This document shows positions 1-7,180 of a stretch of 64,000 nt of DNA, one piece after another. Both the position numbers and the translations under genes were made by a program. Every line of letters starts with the position of its first letter. Position 1 is the stretch's first letter. Origin of the DNA: Ferrovibrio sp. MS7 (GTDB taxonomy: Bacteria; Pseudomonadota; Alphaproteobacteria; Ferrovibrionales; Ferrovibrionaceae); assembly GCF_038404985.1 (NCBI RefSeq), contig NZ_JBBKBA010000001.1, positions 1,764,001 to 1,828,000 on the forward strand, in the 5' to 3' direction. The notes under the pieces are model-generated. The model had not been told where the DNA came from. It did no database searches and saw only the letters and a program-made list of their open reading frames with translations.

Positions 1-555
1 GCGTTGCGCCGCGCCCACAAGACGCTCAACACACTGGCCAATACCGATGGCCTCACCGGCCTGCTCAACCGCCGGGCTTTCCTCGGCGAACTGGATAAGC
101 GCCTGGCACGGCATTTCCGCAACCGCCTGACCGGTACGCTGATCTATTTCGATCTCGACAATTTCAAGAAGGTCAACGACGTGCATGGCCATCAGGCCGG
201 CGACGAGGTGCTGAAAGCGGTGGCCGAGGCGGTACGCAAGGGTCTGCGCGTGGTCGATCTGGCCTCGCGTATCGGTGGCGATGAATTCCTGCTCTGGCTG
301 GAGGAAACCGGCCGCGACAGTGCCGCCTCGATGGCGGCACGCCTCACCGAAGCGGCGGCCGAGATCAACAGGCAATGGGGAGTCGAAGGCTTTCCGCTTG
401 GCCTTTCCATCGGTGCGGTATTCGCCCGCTTGGATGCGGCCGAAAACGCCGAAGCCCTGGTGGCGCGCGCCGATGCGGCGATGTATGTCGCCAAGAAGGG
501 CGGCAAGGGCCGCACCCATATCGCCGAATATGTCGAGGAAGGCGGGCAAGCGTAA
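1..555 (+). CDS. GGDEF-domain diguanylate cyclase, C-terminal part (5'-truncated by window edge)
   Basis: The reading frame is open from the first base, so the start and any sensory N-terminus lie outside the window. The visible ~184 residues are one complete GGDEF domain, which makes cyclic di-GMP from two GTP. The active-site signature RIGGDEF is intact at about residues 89-95, the metal-binding segment YFDLDNFKKVND is present, and an RVVD sequence a few residues before GGDEF matches the product-inhibition I-site. The protein therefore looks catalytically competent and feedback-inhibited. Its stop codon overlaps the start of the next gene (TAATG), which suggests co-expression with the DUF2336 protein. 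Confidence 0.93.
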   Translation, partial: ALRRAHKTLNTLANTDGLTGLLNRRAFLGELDKRLARHFRNRLTGTLIYFDLDNFKKVNDVHGHQAGDEVLKAVAEAVRKGLRVVDLASRIGGDEFLLWLEETGRDSAASMAARLTEAAAEINRQWGVEGFPLGLSIGAVFARLDAAENAEALVARADAAMYVAKKGGKGRTHIAEYVEEGGQA

Positions 556-1820
556 TGGAGTATGATCGCGCCAAGGAACTCGCGGCATCGCCCGATCCCG
601 CCGTGCGCCTGGAATTGGCCCAGCGCCAGGATGTGCGCCCCGAGATTCTGTATTTCCTCGCCATCGACGAAGCCACCGATGTGCGCCGGGCCATCGCCGC
701 CAATATTTCGACGCCGAGCCAGGCGCATCTGCTGCTTGCCAACGATGCCGACGAGGAGGTGCGCGCGCAGCTTGCCGACAAGGTGGCGCGGCTGCTGCCC
801 AGCATGCCAGAGGACGAAGCCGGAGCGGCGCGCGAATATGCCGTGCAGACCGTGGAATTGCTGGCGCGCGATGAACTGACCCGTATCCGTGCCATTCTTT
901 CCCAGGCGCTGAAATCGGCGGTCAATGTTCCGCATCATGTGGTGAAGCAACTCGCGCTGGACGTGGAGCTGATCGTCTCCGCTCCGGTGCTGGAATTCTC
1001 GCCGCTGCTCACCGACGAGGATTTGCGCGAGATCGTTGAAGGTGCGGCGCAATCGGGCGCGCTTTCCGCCATTGCCCGCCGTGTTGGCCTGTCCTCCGGC
1101 GTATCGGATGCCATCGTCGCCACCCGCGACGTCTCGGCGGTGGCGGCTTTGCTGGCGAATGACTCGGCACAGATCCGCGAGGAGACGCTGGACCTCATCC
1201 TCGATGCCGCGCCGAGCGTGGAAGCCTGGCACGAACCGCTGGTGCAGCGCCCGAACCTGCCGGGCGCGGCGGCCAAGCGTATCGCTGGTTTCGTGGCGCA
1301 ATCGCTGCTCAGCCGCCTGATGGCGCGCAGCGACCTGCCAGCCGAGGCGCTGGCCGAGATCAAGACCGTGATGCAGAAGCGCCTGAACGTGGCGTTGCCC
1401 GAGGAGCCGGCGGCCGAGGCTCCTGGCGCGGCCGGCAAGGAAAAGGAAAAAGAAAAAGACCCCAACTCGGCGATGGCCGAGGCGGAGACAGCGGTGAAGA
1501 AGCTGCTGAAGCTCAACAAGCTCGACAACGATGTGATGCAGGACGCCATCGAGCGGCTGGACCGCAATTTCGTGCTGCAGGCGCTCGCGCAGGCCGGCAA
1601 GGCACCGGTGCCGGTGGTCCAGCGCGCACTGGAGTCCCGCAATGGCCGGCTGATCACCGCCCTGGTCTGGCGCGCCAAGTTCAGCATGCGCACGGCGGTG
1701 ATGGTGCAGCGTGATATCGCCAAGGTGCCGCCGAAGCAGATGCTGAATGCGCGCAACGGCACGGATTATCCGCTTGGCAAGGGCGAGCTGGAAGAACAGC
1801 TCAAGGTGCTGGGGCTGTAA
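555..1820 (+). CDS. DUF2336 domain protein
   Basis: A 421-residue soluble protein resembling the DUF2336 family, which is largely alphaproteobacterial and of unknown function. It is mainly alpha-helical, with HEAT-like helical pairs in the N-terminal half (for example DPAVRLELAQRQDVRPEIL). A charged low-complexity linker with KEKEKEKD at about residues 300-308 separates a C-terminal helical part. There is no signal peptide or membrane segment. The start ATG overlaps the stop of the upstream diguanylate cyclase gene (TAATG), so the two are probably translationally coupled; a role in cyclic di-GMP signalling is inference from this neighbour only. Confidence 0.85.
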   Translation: MEYDRAKELAASPDPAVRLELAQRQDVRPEILYFLAIDEATDVRRAIAANISTPSQAHLLLANDADEEVRAQLADKVARLLPSMPEDEAGAAREYAVQTVELLARDELTRIRAILSQALKSAVNVPHHVVKQLALDVELIVSAPVLEFSPLLTDEDLREIVEGAAQSGALSAIARRVGLSSGVSDAIVATRDVSAVAALLANDSAQIREETLDLILDAAPSVEAWHEPLVQRPNLPGAAAKRIAGFVAQSLLSRLMARSDLPAEALAEIKTVMQKRLNVALPEEPAAEAPGAAGKEKEKEKDPNSAMAEAETAVKKLLKLNKLDNDVMQDAIERLDRNFVLQALAQAGKAPVPVVQRALESRNGRLITALVWRAKFSMRTAVMVQRDIAKVPPKQMLNARNGTDYPLGKGELEEQLKVLGL

Positions 1821-1843
1821 CTAGCGGCCCTATTTCCGGGAAG

Positions 1844-1913
1844 ATCCTCGGGCCAAGCCCGAGGATGACGAATCCAAATAATACCTCGTCATGCCCGGGC
1901 TCGACCCGGGCAT
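1844..1913. repeat. Two palindromic intergenic hairpins (REP-like)
   Basis: The gap between two convergent genes holds two perfect palindromes. The first is ATCCTCGGG-ccaag-CCCGAGGAT (1844-1866). The second is ATGCCCGGG-ctcga-CCCGGGCAT (1891-1913), preceded by CGTC. The second recurs nearly unchanged at 26509-26531 and 26553-26575 and in a variant at 59226-59248, so it is a dispersed repeat. Neither hairpin is followed by a T-run, so intrinsic termination is uncertain. Confidence 0.75.
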
Positions 1914-1928
1914 CTCATGCCGCGTGGC

Positions 1929-3242
1929 TCATTCCTTGAATTCGGCCTCGTCCGGAATCCGGTTGAAGGCGATCTTGGCGCCCATGAAATCGGTTTCCGG
2001 TTTCTTGCCCTTGCGCTGACCCGGCAGCGGGCCGATATGCACCGTGTCGCGGGTATATTTGGCGTTCAGCTTGTCGATTGCCTTGGCCAGTTTCACGCGC
2101 TTCTCGCTCAAGGCCGGATCGGCCTCGAAGCCGCTGCCGCCGCCGAACAGGTCGCCGGTGATTTCCGTCTCCGGCACCAGATCGGTCAGCGCCACGCCCA
2201 CCTTGCGCAGGCGGCGGCCCTGATCGGCCTGGCTTTCGGCCACCATGCGCTGCCACAGGCGGTCCACCGCATCCAGGATCACGAAGCTGTCCTGGGTTTC
2301 GGTGAGGCGGAAATCGGCCGACCATTTCTCATGCGCGCGGTCATCGAAGCGCACCGAGAGATGCAGCAGGCGTGCGGCACAGCCGATGCGCCGCACCCGG
2401 GTCGCGGCTTTCGCCGCCAGCCGCCGCGCCACGCCCTGCGCCATGTATTCCGGCCGCAGCGAGGGCGGCAGCACATGGCTGTGGCTGACGCTGTGGCGAC
2501 CCTCGGCGGCGCGGTGCACCGCCTCGCCGCGCAATTCGCGCCAGAACATCTCGCCGCCGATGCTGCCCCAGATGCGGCGTGCCTCGCGCGGCCCCAGATC
2601 CCACAAGGCCGGCAGGCTGTCGATACCGGCATCCAGCAGCCGCTGCTCCATGTTGGCGCCGATGCCGGGCAAGTCGCGCGGTTTCAGATTGAACAGCGGC
2701 CCGGGCAGGTCGGCGGCTTCCAGCACGGTGAGGCCATCCGGCTTCTTCAGGTCGCCGGCCACCTTGGCGAGGAAGGCATTCGGTGCGATGCCGATGGAGC
2801 AGCGCACATATTCGCCGATATTCTGGCGCAGGCCGGCCTTGATCCGCCCAGCCAGGGCCACGGCTTCCGATTTCAGTTTCTCGCGCCCCATCAACTCGCA
2901 GGCCATCTCGTCGATGGAGCCGACCTTGGCCACCGGGATATGGCGGTCGATCTCCTTCAGGATGCGGTGGTGGTAGCGGGAATACATGTCGTGTCGCGCC
3001 GGCACGATCAGGATGCCGGGGCAGCGCCGCTTGGCCTCCCAGATCGGCGTGCCGGTGCGGATGCCATAGGCCTTGGCCTCATAGCTGGCGGCGATGGCCG
3101 AGGTGGTGTCGGTCATCACCGGCGAGACCACCACCGGGCGACCGCGCAGGCGCGGCTGCTCCTGCTGCTCCACGCTGGCGAAGTAGCTGTTGAAGTCGAT
3201 ATAGAGCCAGTTGAGGCTCGACTCCGCCCAGGCCGGTTTCAT
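1929..3242 (-). CDS. Y-family (DinB-like) translesion DNA polymerase
   Basis: A 437-residue protein of the Y-family (UmuC/DinB/ImuB group), which copies damaged DNA. The first metal-binding motif reads YIDFNSYFASVEQQ and the second reads GSIDEMA, keeping the catalytic Asp and Glu. A helix-hairpin-helix stretch (LPGIGANMEQRLLDAGI) and a little-finger domain follow. DFNSYFASVEQQ differs from the usual DMDAFFAxVE of DinB, so this is probably a separate DinB-like branch rather than canonical Pol IV. The ATG at 3242 has a weak GAGAG ribosome site; an upstream ATG at 3269 would add nine residues but has none. The IS1595 element begins 43 bp upstream of this start and probably replaces the native promoter. 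Confidence 0.88.
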   Translation of the reverse strand: MKPAWAESSLNWLYIDFNSYFASVEQQEQPRLRGRPVVVSPVMTDTTSAIAASYEAKAYGIRTGTPIWEAKRRCPGILIVPARHDMYSRYHHRILKEIDRHIPVAKVGSIDEMACELMGREKLKSEAVALAGRIKAGLRQNIGEYVRCSIGIAPNAFLAKVAGDLKKPDGLTVLEAADLPGPLFNLKPRDLPGIGANMEQRLLDAGIDSLPALWDLGPREARRIWGSIGGEMFWRELRGEAVHRAAEGRHSVSHSHVLPPSLRPEYMAQGVARRLAAKAATRVRRIGCAARLLHLSVRFDDRAHEKWSADFRLTETQDSFVILDAVDRLWQRMVAESQADQGRRLRKVGVALTDLVPETEITGDLFGGGSGFEADPALSEKRVKLAKAIDKLNAKYTRDTVHIGPLPGQRKGKKPETDFMGAKIAFNRIPDEAEFKE

Positions 3243-3276
3243 GGCCCGACTCTCTCGCCCCAGGTCCATGGGGTCA

Positions 3277-3284
3277 ATCGGATT
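3277..3284. repeat. Left target-site duplication of the IS1595-type element
   Basis: ATCGGATT directly abuts the left inverted repeat and recurs at 5357-5364 directly after the right inverted repeat. Eight bp is the duplication length known for the IS1595 family. Confidence 0.85.
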
Positions 3285-3309
3285 CGCGATTATATCTTTG
3301 ACTGAACAG
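3285..3309 (+). repeat. Left terminal inverted repeat of the element
   Basis: It begins CGCGATTATATCTTTGACTG and matches the reverse complement of 5332-5356 at 22 of 25 positions. The mismatches are at the outermost base and at two adjacent central bases. Confidence 0.88.
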
Positions 3310-3316
3310 GTGGGTT

Positions 3317-3562
3317 ATGGAAAATAGCAAGCGACATGCAGAAGAGATCGAAATTACTCAAGAAATGGTCGAGGCGGGATGTTCAACTCTTTTGGAAAGT
3401 GGGGTCCTTCCTAATGATTATCTTTCGTCCGCAGACCCTCTTCTAGTGCAGCGAATTTTTGTGGCAATGTGGGATTGCCGACCTCATGGAACGTGGCGAA
3501 AAGCCGATTTACATCATCTACGCGTTCGACTTGCCACCGGGCCTTTTTCGCGCCTTGCATAA
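3317..3562 (+). CDS. Small hypothetical protein, cargo of the transposon
   Basis: An 81-residue ORF that starts 8 bp inside the left inverted repeat, with a plausible ribosome site (AGGTGGG) just before the ATG. The N-terminal half (EIEITQEMVEAGCSTLLESG, then DPLLVQRIFVAMW) resembles short uncharacterised alphaproteobacterial proteins of the type ITPEMIEAG...IFxAM. From about residue 32 the frame runs antisense to the 3' end of the HEPN-like gene (152 bp convergent overlap), so the natural C-terminus may be disturbed or the tail may be non-conserved. Function unknown. Confidence 0.5.
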   Translation: MENSKRHAEEIEITQEMVEAGCSTLLESGVLPNDYLSSADPLLVQRIFVAMWDCRPHGTWRKADLHHLRVRLATGPFSRLA

Positions 3563-4187
3563 TCGAGGATGCCGTTAGGCCGGGCGGTTGCCCTGTTTTG
3601 GCTATATGTCTGCCAACTCGGTTTTGATCGAAAACAGGAGAGCAAAGCCGAGCATGATTGCGTCCGCGAATTGTTAGGGTGACGGGCATGCCATGGGCGA
3701 TGTTGTTGCGCATTTTGCGAGTACTGCGAAAATCCTCGTAAAGTTTAGACCAAAGCGGACTAAGATCGGCAATCCGAGGGTTTTCGTTAATTAATTGCTT
3801 AATGACGTTATCGACGATCTCAGTGCGCGCGTCAAAACCATTGGGGCTGTAGTAGATGGCATACGCGACTTGACTATGTTTTATGTCGAGGGCGCTATAC
3901 AGGAGCGCACTAAGCGCAAGTTCCATTTCGTTGAATGTTGCGTTGAAAGCCCAAATAGCATTTCGAAGTTGGGTGTGTTCTGTTTTGAGGCGGTCATGAT
4001 CATGGTTGATTTTGCGCCGTTCGTCGTGAGTCAGGGGGCGTAGTAATTCAGGAGGCACCGGATGAGCTTGACGAAATGCGATTACCTCAGGGTTGTCTTC
4101 GGACAATTCCTCCTCAGCATGCCCGGCTTGGGCCAAGGAAAATAAGCCCGTAACTTCACCCTTCCAATTTCTTTGGACAAAAGGCAT
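3411..4187 (-). CDS. HEPN-like protein, cargo of the transposon
   Basis: A 258-residue protein. The ATG at 4187 is preceded by GGGGG at good spacing; an upstream TTG at 4208 is less likely. Residues 1-38 (MPFVQRNWKGEVTGLF ... AEEELSEDNPEVIAFR) follow a pattern I associate with phage-type and rhizobial hypothetical proteins. The rest is helical and contains RKMRNNIAHG, an R-x4-H motif as found in HEPN domains, many of which are RNases in toxin-antitoxin and antiphage systems. No known antitoxin is recognised beside it. Nuclease function is inference; the motif also occurs in non-catalytic HEPN proteins. The start codon overlaps that of the divergent small gene. Confidence 0.68.
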   Translation of the reverse strand: MPFVQRNWKGEVTGLFSLAQAGHAEEELSEDNPEVIAFRQAHPVPPELLRPLTHDERRKINHDHDRLKTEHTQLRNAIWAFNATFNEMELALSALLYSALDIKHSQVAYAIYYSPNGFDARTEIVDNVIKQLINENPRIADLSPLWSKLYEDFRSTRKMRNNIAHGMPVTLTIRGRNHARLCSPVFDQNRVGRHIAKTGQPPGLTASSIMQGAKKARWQVERVDDVNRLFATFHEVGNPTLPQKFAALEEGLRTKDNH

Positions 4188-4356
4188 GACAAATTCCCCC
4201 CAAGACAATCAGCGAGACGAGGTATTGAGGCGAATGCTCAATACCCCGCCAAAGCCGCATGAGCCTAAGGGTAAAAAGGCTAAGAGTCCCGCGAAAGACG
4301 TTTCTTCCAATAAGCAATCCAGCCGCGCAACTGGCAACGGGTCAATTTCTTCTTAG
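4186..4356 (+). CDS. Small basic protein with RMLNTPPKPH motif, cargo of the transposon
   Basis: A 56-residue protein: an acidic start, then DEVLRRMLNTPPKPHEPKGK and a Lys/Ser-rich tail. Short proteins with an RMLxTPPKPH core are, as I recall, widespread in alphaproteobacteria; no function is known to me. An AAAAGG ribosome site lies just upstream. Its ATG (4186-4188) shares the tetranucleotide CATG with the ATG of the HEPN-like gene on the other strand, and its stop overlaps the transposase stop by 4 bp, so it exactly fills the gap between the two minus-strand genes. Confidence 0.6.
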   Translation: MTNSPQDNQRDEVLRRMLNTPPKPHEPKGKKAKSPAKDVSSNKQSSRATGNGSISS

Positions 4357-5294
4357 GCGGCAGCGCCGTTAGTCCGCCGATAGGTCAGGCGCTTGCCTTG
4401 GGAGCCCAGAAGCGCAAGATCGCGGCGTTCGTTGTCGCTGATTTCCAGCGCGATACGGTTGTTATAACGGAAGTCAAATTCGACAAGGTAGCGGTGCAGG
4501 TGCTGCTCCCCGCACTGCTGATAAACGCCCTTCATGCCGCGCTTAAAGATGGAGAAGAAGCCTTCCACGGTGTTGGTCGAAACCTTACCGCGCGCATATT
4601 CCTTCTTGGAATGCAGAATGGTTTCGTGCTTCTCAAAATGCTTGCCGGCATGGATATAGTGGCGCGCTTCATCGGTCATAAGGGTGCTGTCCTGGGCCAA
4701 GTTCTTGACCAGCAATTCCTTAATCTCGTTGTAGCGCAGATTTTCAACCTTGATCGAGCGAGCCTTACCGCCACGCTCCACCAGTGAAACAATTTTCTTC
4801 ATGCCGGCGCCGCTGCGTTGCTTCTGCCAGCCCTTTTCGTTGCTGTAGGTATCGCGGTTCTGCCCGATAAAGGTTTCATCGGCTTCCACAATCTTGCCAC
4901 CACCACCCAGCGGGCCGGTCGGGGCTTCAATCATGGACTCGCGGATGCGATGGGCCATGAACCAAGCCGACTTGTAGGTAACGCCCAGCATGCGATGAAG
5001 CTGGTGGGCGCTCATACCCTTTTTGGAAGCGCAAAGCAGGTGGGTTGCCAGTACCCACTTGTGCAACGGGATATGGCTGCGCTCGTACACGCTGCCGACG
5101 CGGACAGTGAACTTCTTGCGGCAGTCCGGGCAGTGATACCAACCATCGCCCATGCTCTTGCCACCCAAAGCCTTGGCATTGCCCACAACGCCGCAATAGG
5201 GGCAGCTAACCACCCCGTTCGGCCAGCGGATGCGTTCCAGGTGCAGCCGGGCGGCGGTTTCGTCGGTAAAGATGGGATTGGTCAGGTCGGTCAT
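4353..5294 (-). CDS. IS1595-family (ISXO2-like) transposase
   Basis: A 313-residue transposase. An N-terminal zinc ribbon (CPYCG ... CPDCRKKF) is followed by the ISXO2-like catalytic domain with the DDNK-type residues: VEADETFIG, MTDEARHY, STNTVEGFFSIFKRG. The gene appears complete. The ATG at 5294 has a clear AGGAGA ribosome site; the longer TTG start at 5315 is less likely. It lies 37 bp inside the right inverted repeat, as expected for the single transposase of this family. Confidence 0.93.
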   Translation of the reverse strand: MTDLTNPIFTDETAARLHLERIRWPNGVVSCPYCGVVGNAKALGGKSMGDGWYHCPDCRKKFTVRVGSVYERSHIPLHKWVLATHLLCASKKGMSAHQLHRMLGVTYKSAWFMAHRIRESMIEAPTGPLGGGGKIVEADETFIGQNRDTYSNEKGWQKQRSGAGMKKIVSLVERGGKARSIKVENLRYNEIKELLVKNLAQDSTLMTDEARHYIHAGKHFEKHETILHSKKEYARGKVSTNTVEGFFSIFKRGMKGVYQQCGEQHLHRYLVEFDFRYNNRIALEISDNERRDLALLGSQGKRLTYRRTNGAAA

Positions 5295-5331
5295 GGGCTT
5301 ATCTCCTAGGCCCAAAACTACCCCGTCACGG

Positions 5332-5356
5332 CTGTTCAGTCAAGTATATAATCGCC
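5332..5356 (-). repeat. Right terminal inverted repeat of the element
   Basis: The reverse complement begins GGCGATTATATACTTGACTG, pairing with the left end at 3285-3309 (22 of 25). Confidence 0.88.
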
Positions 5357-5364
5357 ATCGGATT
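5357..5364. repeat. Right target-site duplication
   Basis: ATCGGATT, identical to 3277-3284 and directly adjacent to the right inverted repeat. Confidence 0.85.
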
Positions 5365-5563
5365 CGTACAGAAAAAGAACATTTGCTGGATTGTGGAGAA
5401 CATTGCCGCTTTCGCGGGCAGGGCGGGAATCGCATAAAAATTGCCCAAGAAATGTTTACACTTCCGCGTCCGTCATGCTTACAATCCGTGCTTGTGTGCA
5501 GCGCAATATCAGGGGGCAAGGCATGGCGCAGCGGTATCCGACCCGGCAGGGCGGGGACATTTG

Positions 5564-6367
5564 ATGCAGGACAGCACCAGCTCTGCCTTCGTCACCCTCG
5601 ACAAGGTCTCCCTCGTCTACCAGCAGGCGGAAACTTCCACCCTGGCGGTTGAGGACCTCTCGCTTGGCATCAAGAAGGGCGAATTCGTTGCCGTGGTCGG
5701 CCCGTCGGGCTGCGGCAAGTCCACCCTGATGAAGCTGGTCACCGGCCTGATGCCGACGACCAAGGGCGCCATCACCATCGAAGGCAAGCCGGTGAACGGC
5801 CCGACGCCCGGCGTCGGCATGGCCTTCCAGAATTCCACCCTGCTGCCCTGGCGCTCCACCATCGACAACGTGATGCTGCCGCTGGAGATCGTGAAGCCGC
5901 ACAAGCACCAGCTCCGCCGCGAGCGCGACCGCTATGTCGCCCGCGCCATGAACCTGCTGCGCACCGTTTCCTTGCATGAATTCGCCGACAAATTCCCCTG
6001 GCAGCTTTCCGGCGGCATGCAGCAGCGCGCCAATGTCTGCCGCGCCATCATCCACGATCCCAGCCTGCTGATGCTGGACGAGCCGTTCGGCGCGCTCGAT
6101 GCCTTCACCCGCGAGGAATTGTGGGGCGTGATGCAGAAGCTGTGGATGGAGCGCCAGTTCACCGCCATCCTGATCACCCATGACCTGCGCGAAGCCGTGT
6201 TCCTCGCCGACCGCGTTTTCGTGATGAGCAAGCGGCCAGGCCGCATCGTCTATGAGCGCGAGGTGGATATCCCGCGTCCGCGCACGCTGGACACTACCTT
6301 CGAGCCGTATTTCGGCCAGATCGTGCATGAACTGCGCGAGCGCATCGTGGAGGTCAAGCACTCATGA
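5564..6367 (+). CDS. ABC transporter ATP-binding protein (nitrate/sulfonate/taurine type)
   Basis: A 267-residue ATPase of the SsuB/TauB/NrtD type. All motifs are intact: Walker A GPSGCGKST, Q-loop FQNSTLLPW, signature LSGGMQQR, Walker B LLMLDEP and H-loop ITHDLREA. The ATG at 5564 follows GGGGAC; a longer frame from 5441 lacks a convincing start. The next gene overlaps it by ATGA. No periplasmic binding protein is encoded nearby, so the substrate is unknown; the directly following xanthine dehydrogenase genes hint at a purine or related N-heterocycle. The ~200 bp upstream holds only a weak TTTACA/TACAAT promoter-like pair at 19-bp spacing. Confidence 0.92.
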   Translation: MQDSTSSAFVTLDKVSLVYQQAETSTLAVEDLSLGIKKGEFVAVVGPSGCGKSTLMKLVTGLMPTTKGAITIEGKPVNGPTPGVGMAFQNSTLLPWRSTIDNVMLPLEIVKPHKHQLRRERDRYVARAMNLLRTVSLHEFADKFPWQLSGGMQQRANVCRAIIHDPSLLMLDEPFGALDAFTREELWGVMQKLWMERQFTAILITHDLREAVFLADRVFVMSKRPGRIVYEREVDIPRPRTLDTTFEPYFGQIVHELRERIVEVKHS

Positions 6368-7137
6368 ACCGCGAGAAGATCATTCTCCGCCTGATGCCGT
6401 GGGCCGTCACCATCGGCTTGTTCGTGATCTGGGAAGTCGCCTGCCTGGTCACCGGCGTAGCCGAATTCGTGCTGCCGGCGCCGACCAAGGTGTGGGAGGC
6501 GACAGTGAAATTCGCGCCGCAGATCCTGCATCATTCGCTGCAGACGCTTTATACCACCACTGCCGGCTTCGTGCTGGCCGTGGTCGGCGGCATGCTGCTT
6601 GGGGTGTTCATCGGTGCGTCCAAGCTGGTCTATACCGGACTCTATCCGGTGCTGGTCGGCTTCAACTCGATCCCAAAGGTGGCGATCGTGCCGGTGCTGG
6701 TGATCTGGTTCGGCATCGGCACCATTCCGGCCATCATCACGGCCTTTGTCATTTCCTTCTTTCCCATCGTGGTGAACGTGGCCACCGGCCTTGCCACCAT
6801 CGAACCGGAATTGCGCGACGTGCTGCGCTGCCTTGGCGCCACGCGCACGGAAATCCTGTTCAAGATCGGTATTCCGCGCGCCATGCCCTACCTGTTCGCC
6901 TCGCTCAAGATCGCCATCACCCTGGCTTTCGTCGGTTCCGTGATCGCGGAAACCGTGGCGTCGAACGAGGGCATCGGCTACCTGATGCTGTCTGCTTCTT
7001 CCAGCTACAATGTGCCGCTGGTCTTTGCAGGCCTGGTGGTTGTCGGTATCATGGGCGTGCTGATGTATGCCGTTGCTGCGGCTTTCGAACGCCGGATGAC
7101 CGGCTGGGCGTTCCGTGGCAGCGATCTGATGACCTGA
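6364..7137 (+). CDS. ABC transporter permease (SsuC/TauC type)
   Basis: A 257-residue inner-membrane protein of the binding-protein-dependent permease family, with an N-terminal membrane helix (WAVTIGLFVIWEVACLV) and about five more. The cytoplasmic EAA-like loop, which contacts the ATPase, is visible as LRCLGATRTEILFKIGIPRA. It overlaps the ATPase gene by 4 bp and is followed after 43 bp by xdhA. The pair would form a homodimeric transporter core needing a periplasmic binding protein from elsewhere. Confidence 0.92.
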   Translation: MNREKIILRLMPWAVTIGLFVIWEVACLVTGVAEFVLPAPTKVWEATVKFAPQILHHSLQTLYTTTAGFVLAVVGGMLLGVFIGASKLVYTGLYPVLVGFNSIPKVAIVPVLVIWFGIGTIPAIITAFVISFFPIVVNVATGLATIEPELRDVLRCLGATRTEILFKIGIPRAMPYLFASLKIAITLAFVGSVIAETVASNEGIGYLMLSASSSYNVPLVFAGLVVVGIMGVLMYAVAAAFERRMTGWAFRGSDLMT

Positions 7138-7180
7138 GCCGGGCCGGAGGCGCAAGCCTCGGGCCGGAGGAGCGGACGGG

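Larger units (their letters stand above)
3285..5356 (-). mobile_element. IS1595-family transposon with cargo genes, complete
   Basis: A 2,072-bp element bounded by 25-bp terminal inverted repeats (22 of 25 matching) and flanked by an 8-bp direct repeat ATCGGATT. It carries an IS1595/ISXO2-like transposase on the minus strand at its right end, a HEPN-like gene also on the minus strand, and two small plus-strand ORFs. G+C is visibly lower than in the surrounding chromosome. The intact ends and target duplication suggest a fairly recent insertion between the polymerase gene and the divergent ABC transporter operon. IS1595 elements with only a transposase are usually about half this size, so about 1 kb is cargo. 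Confidence 0.9.
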
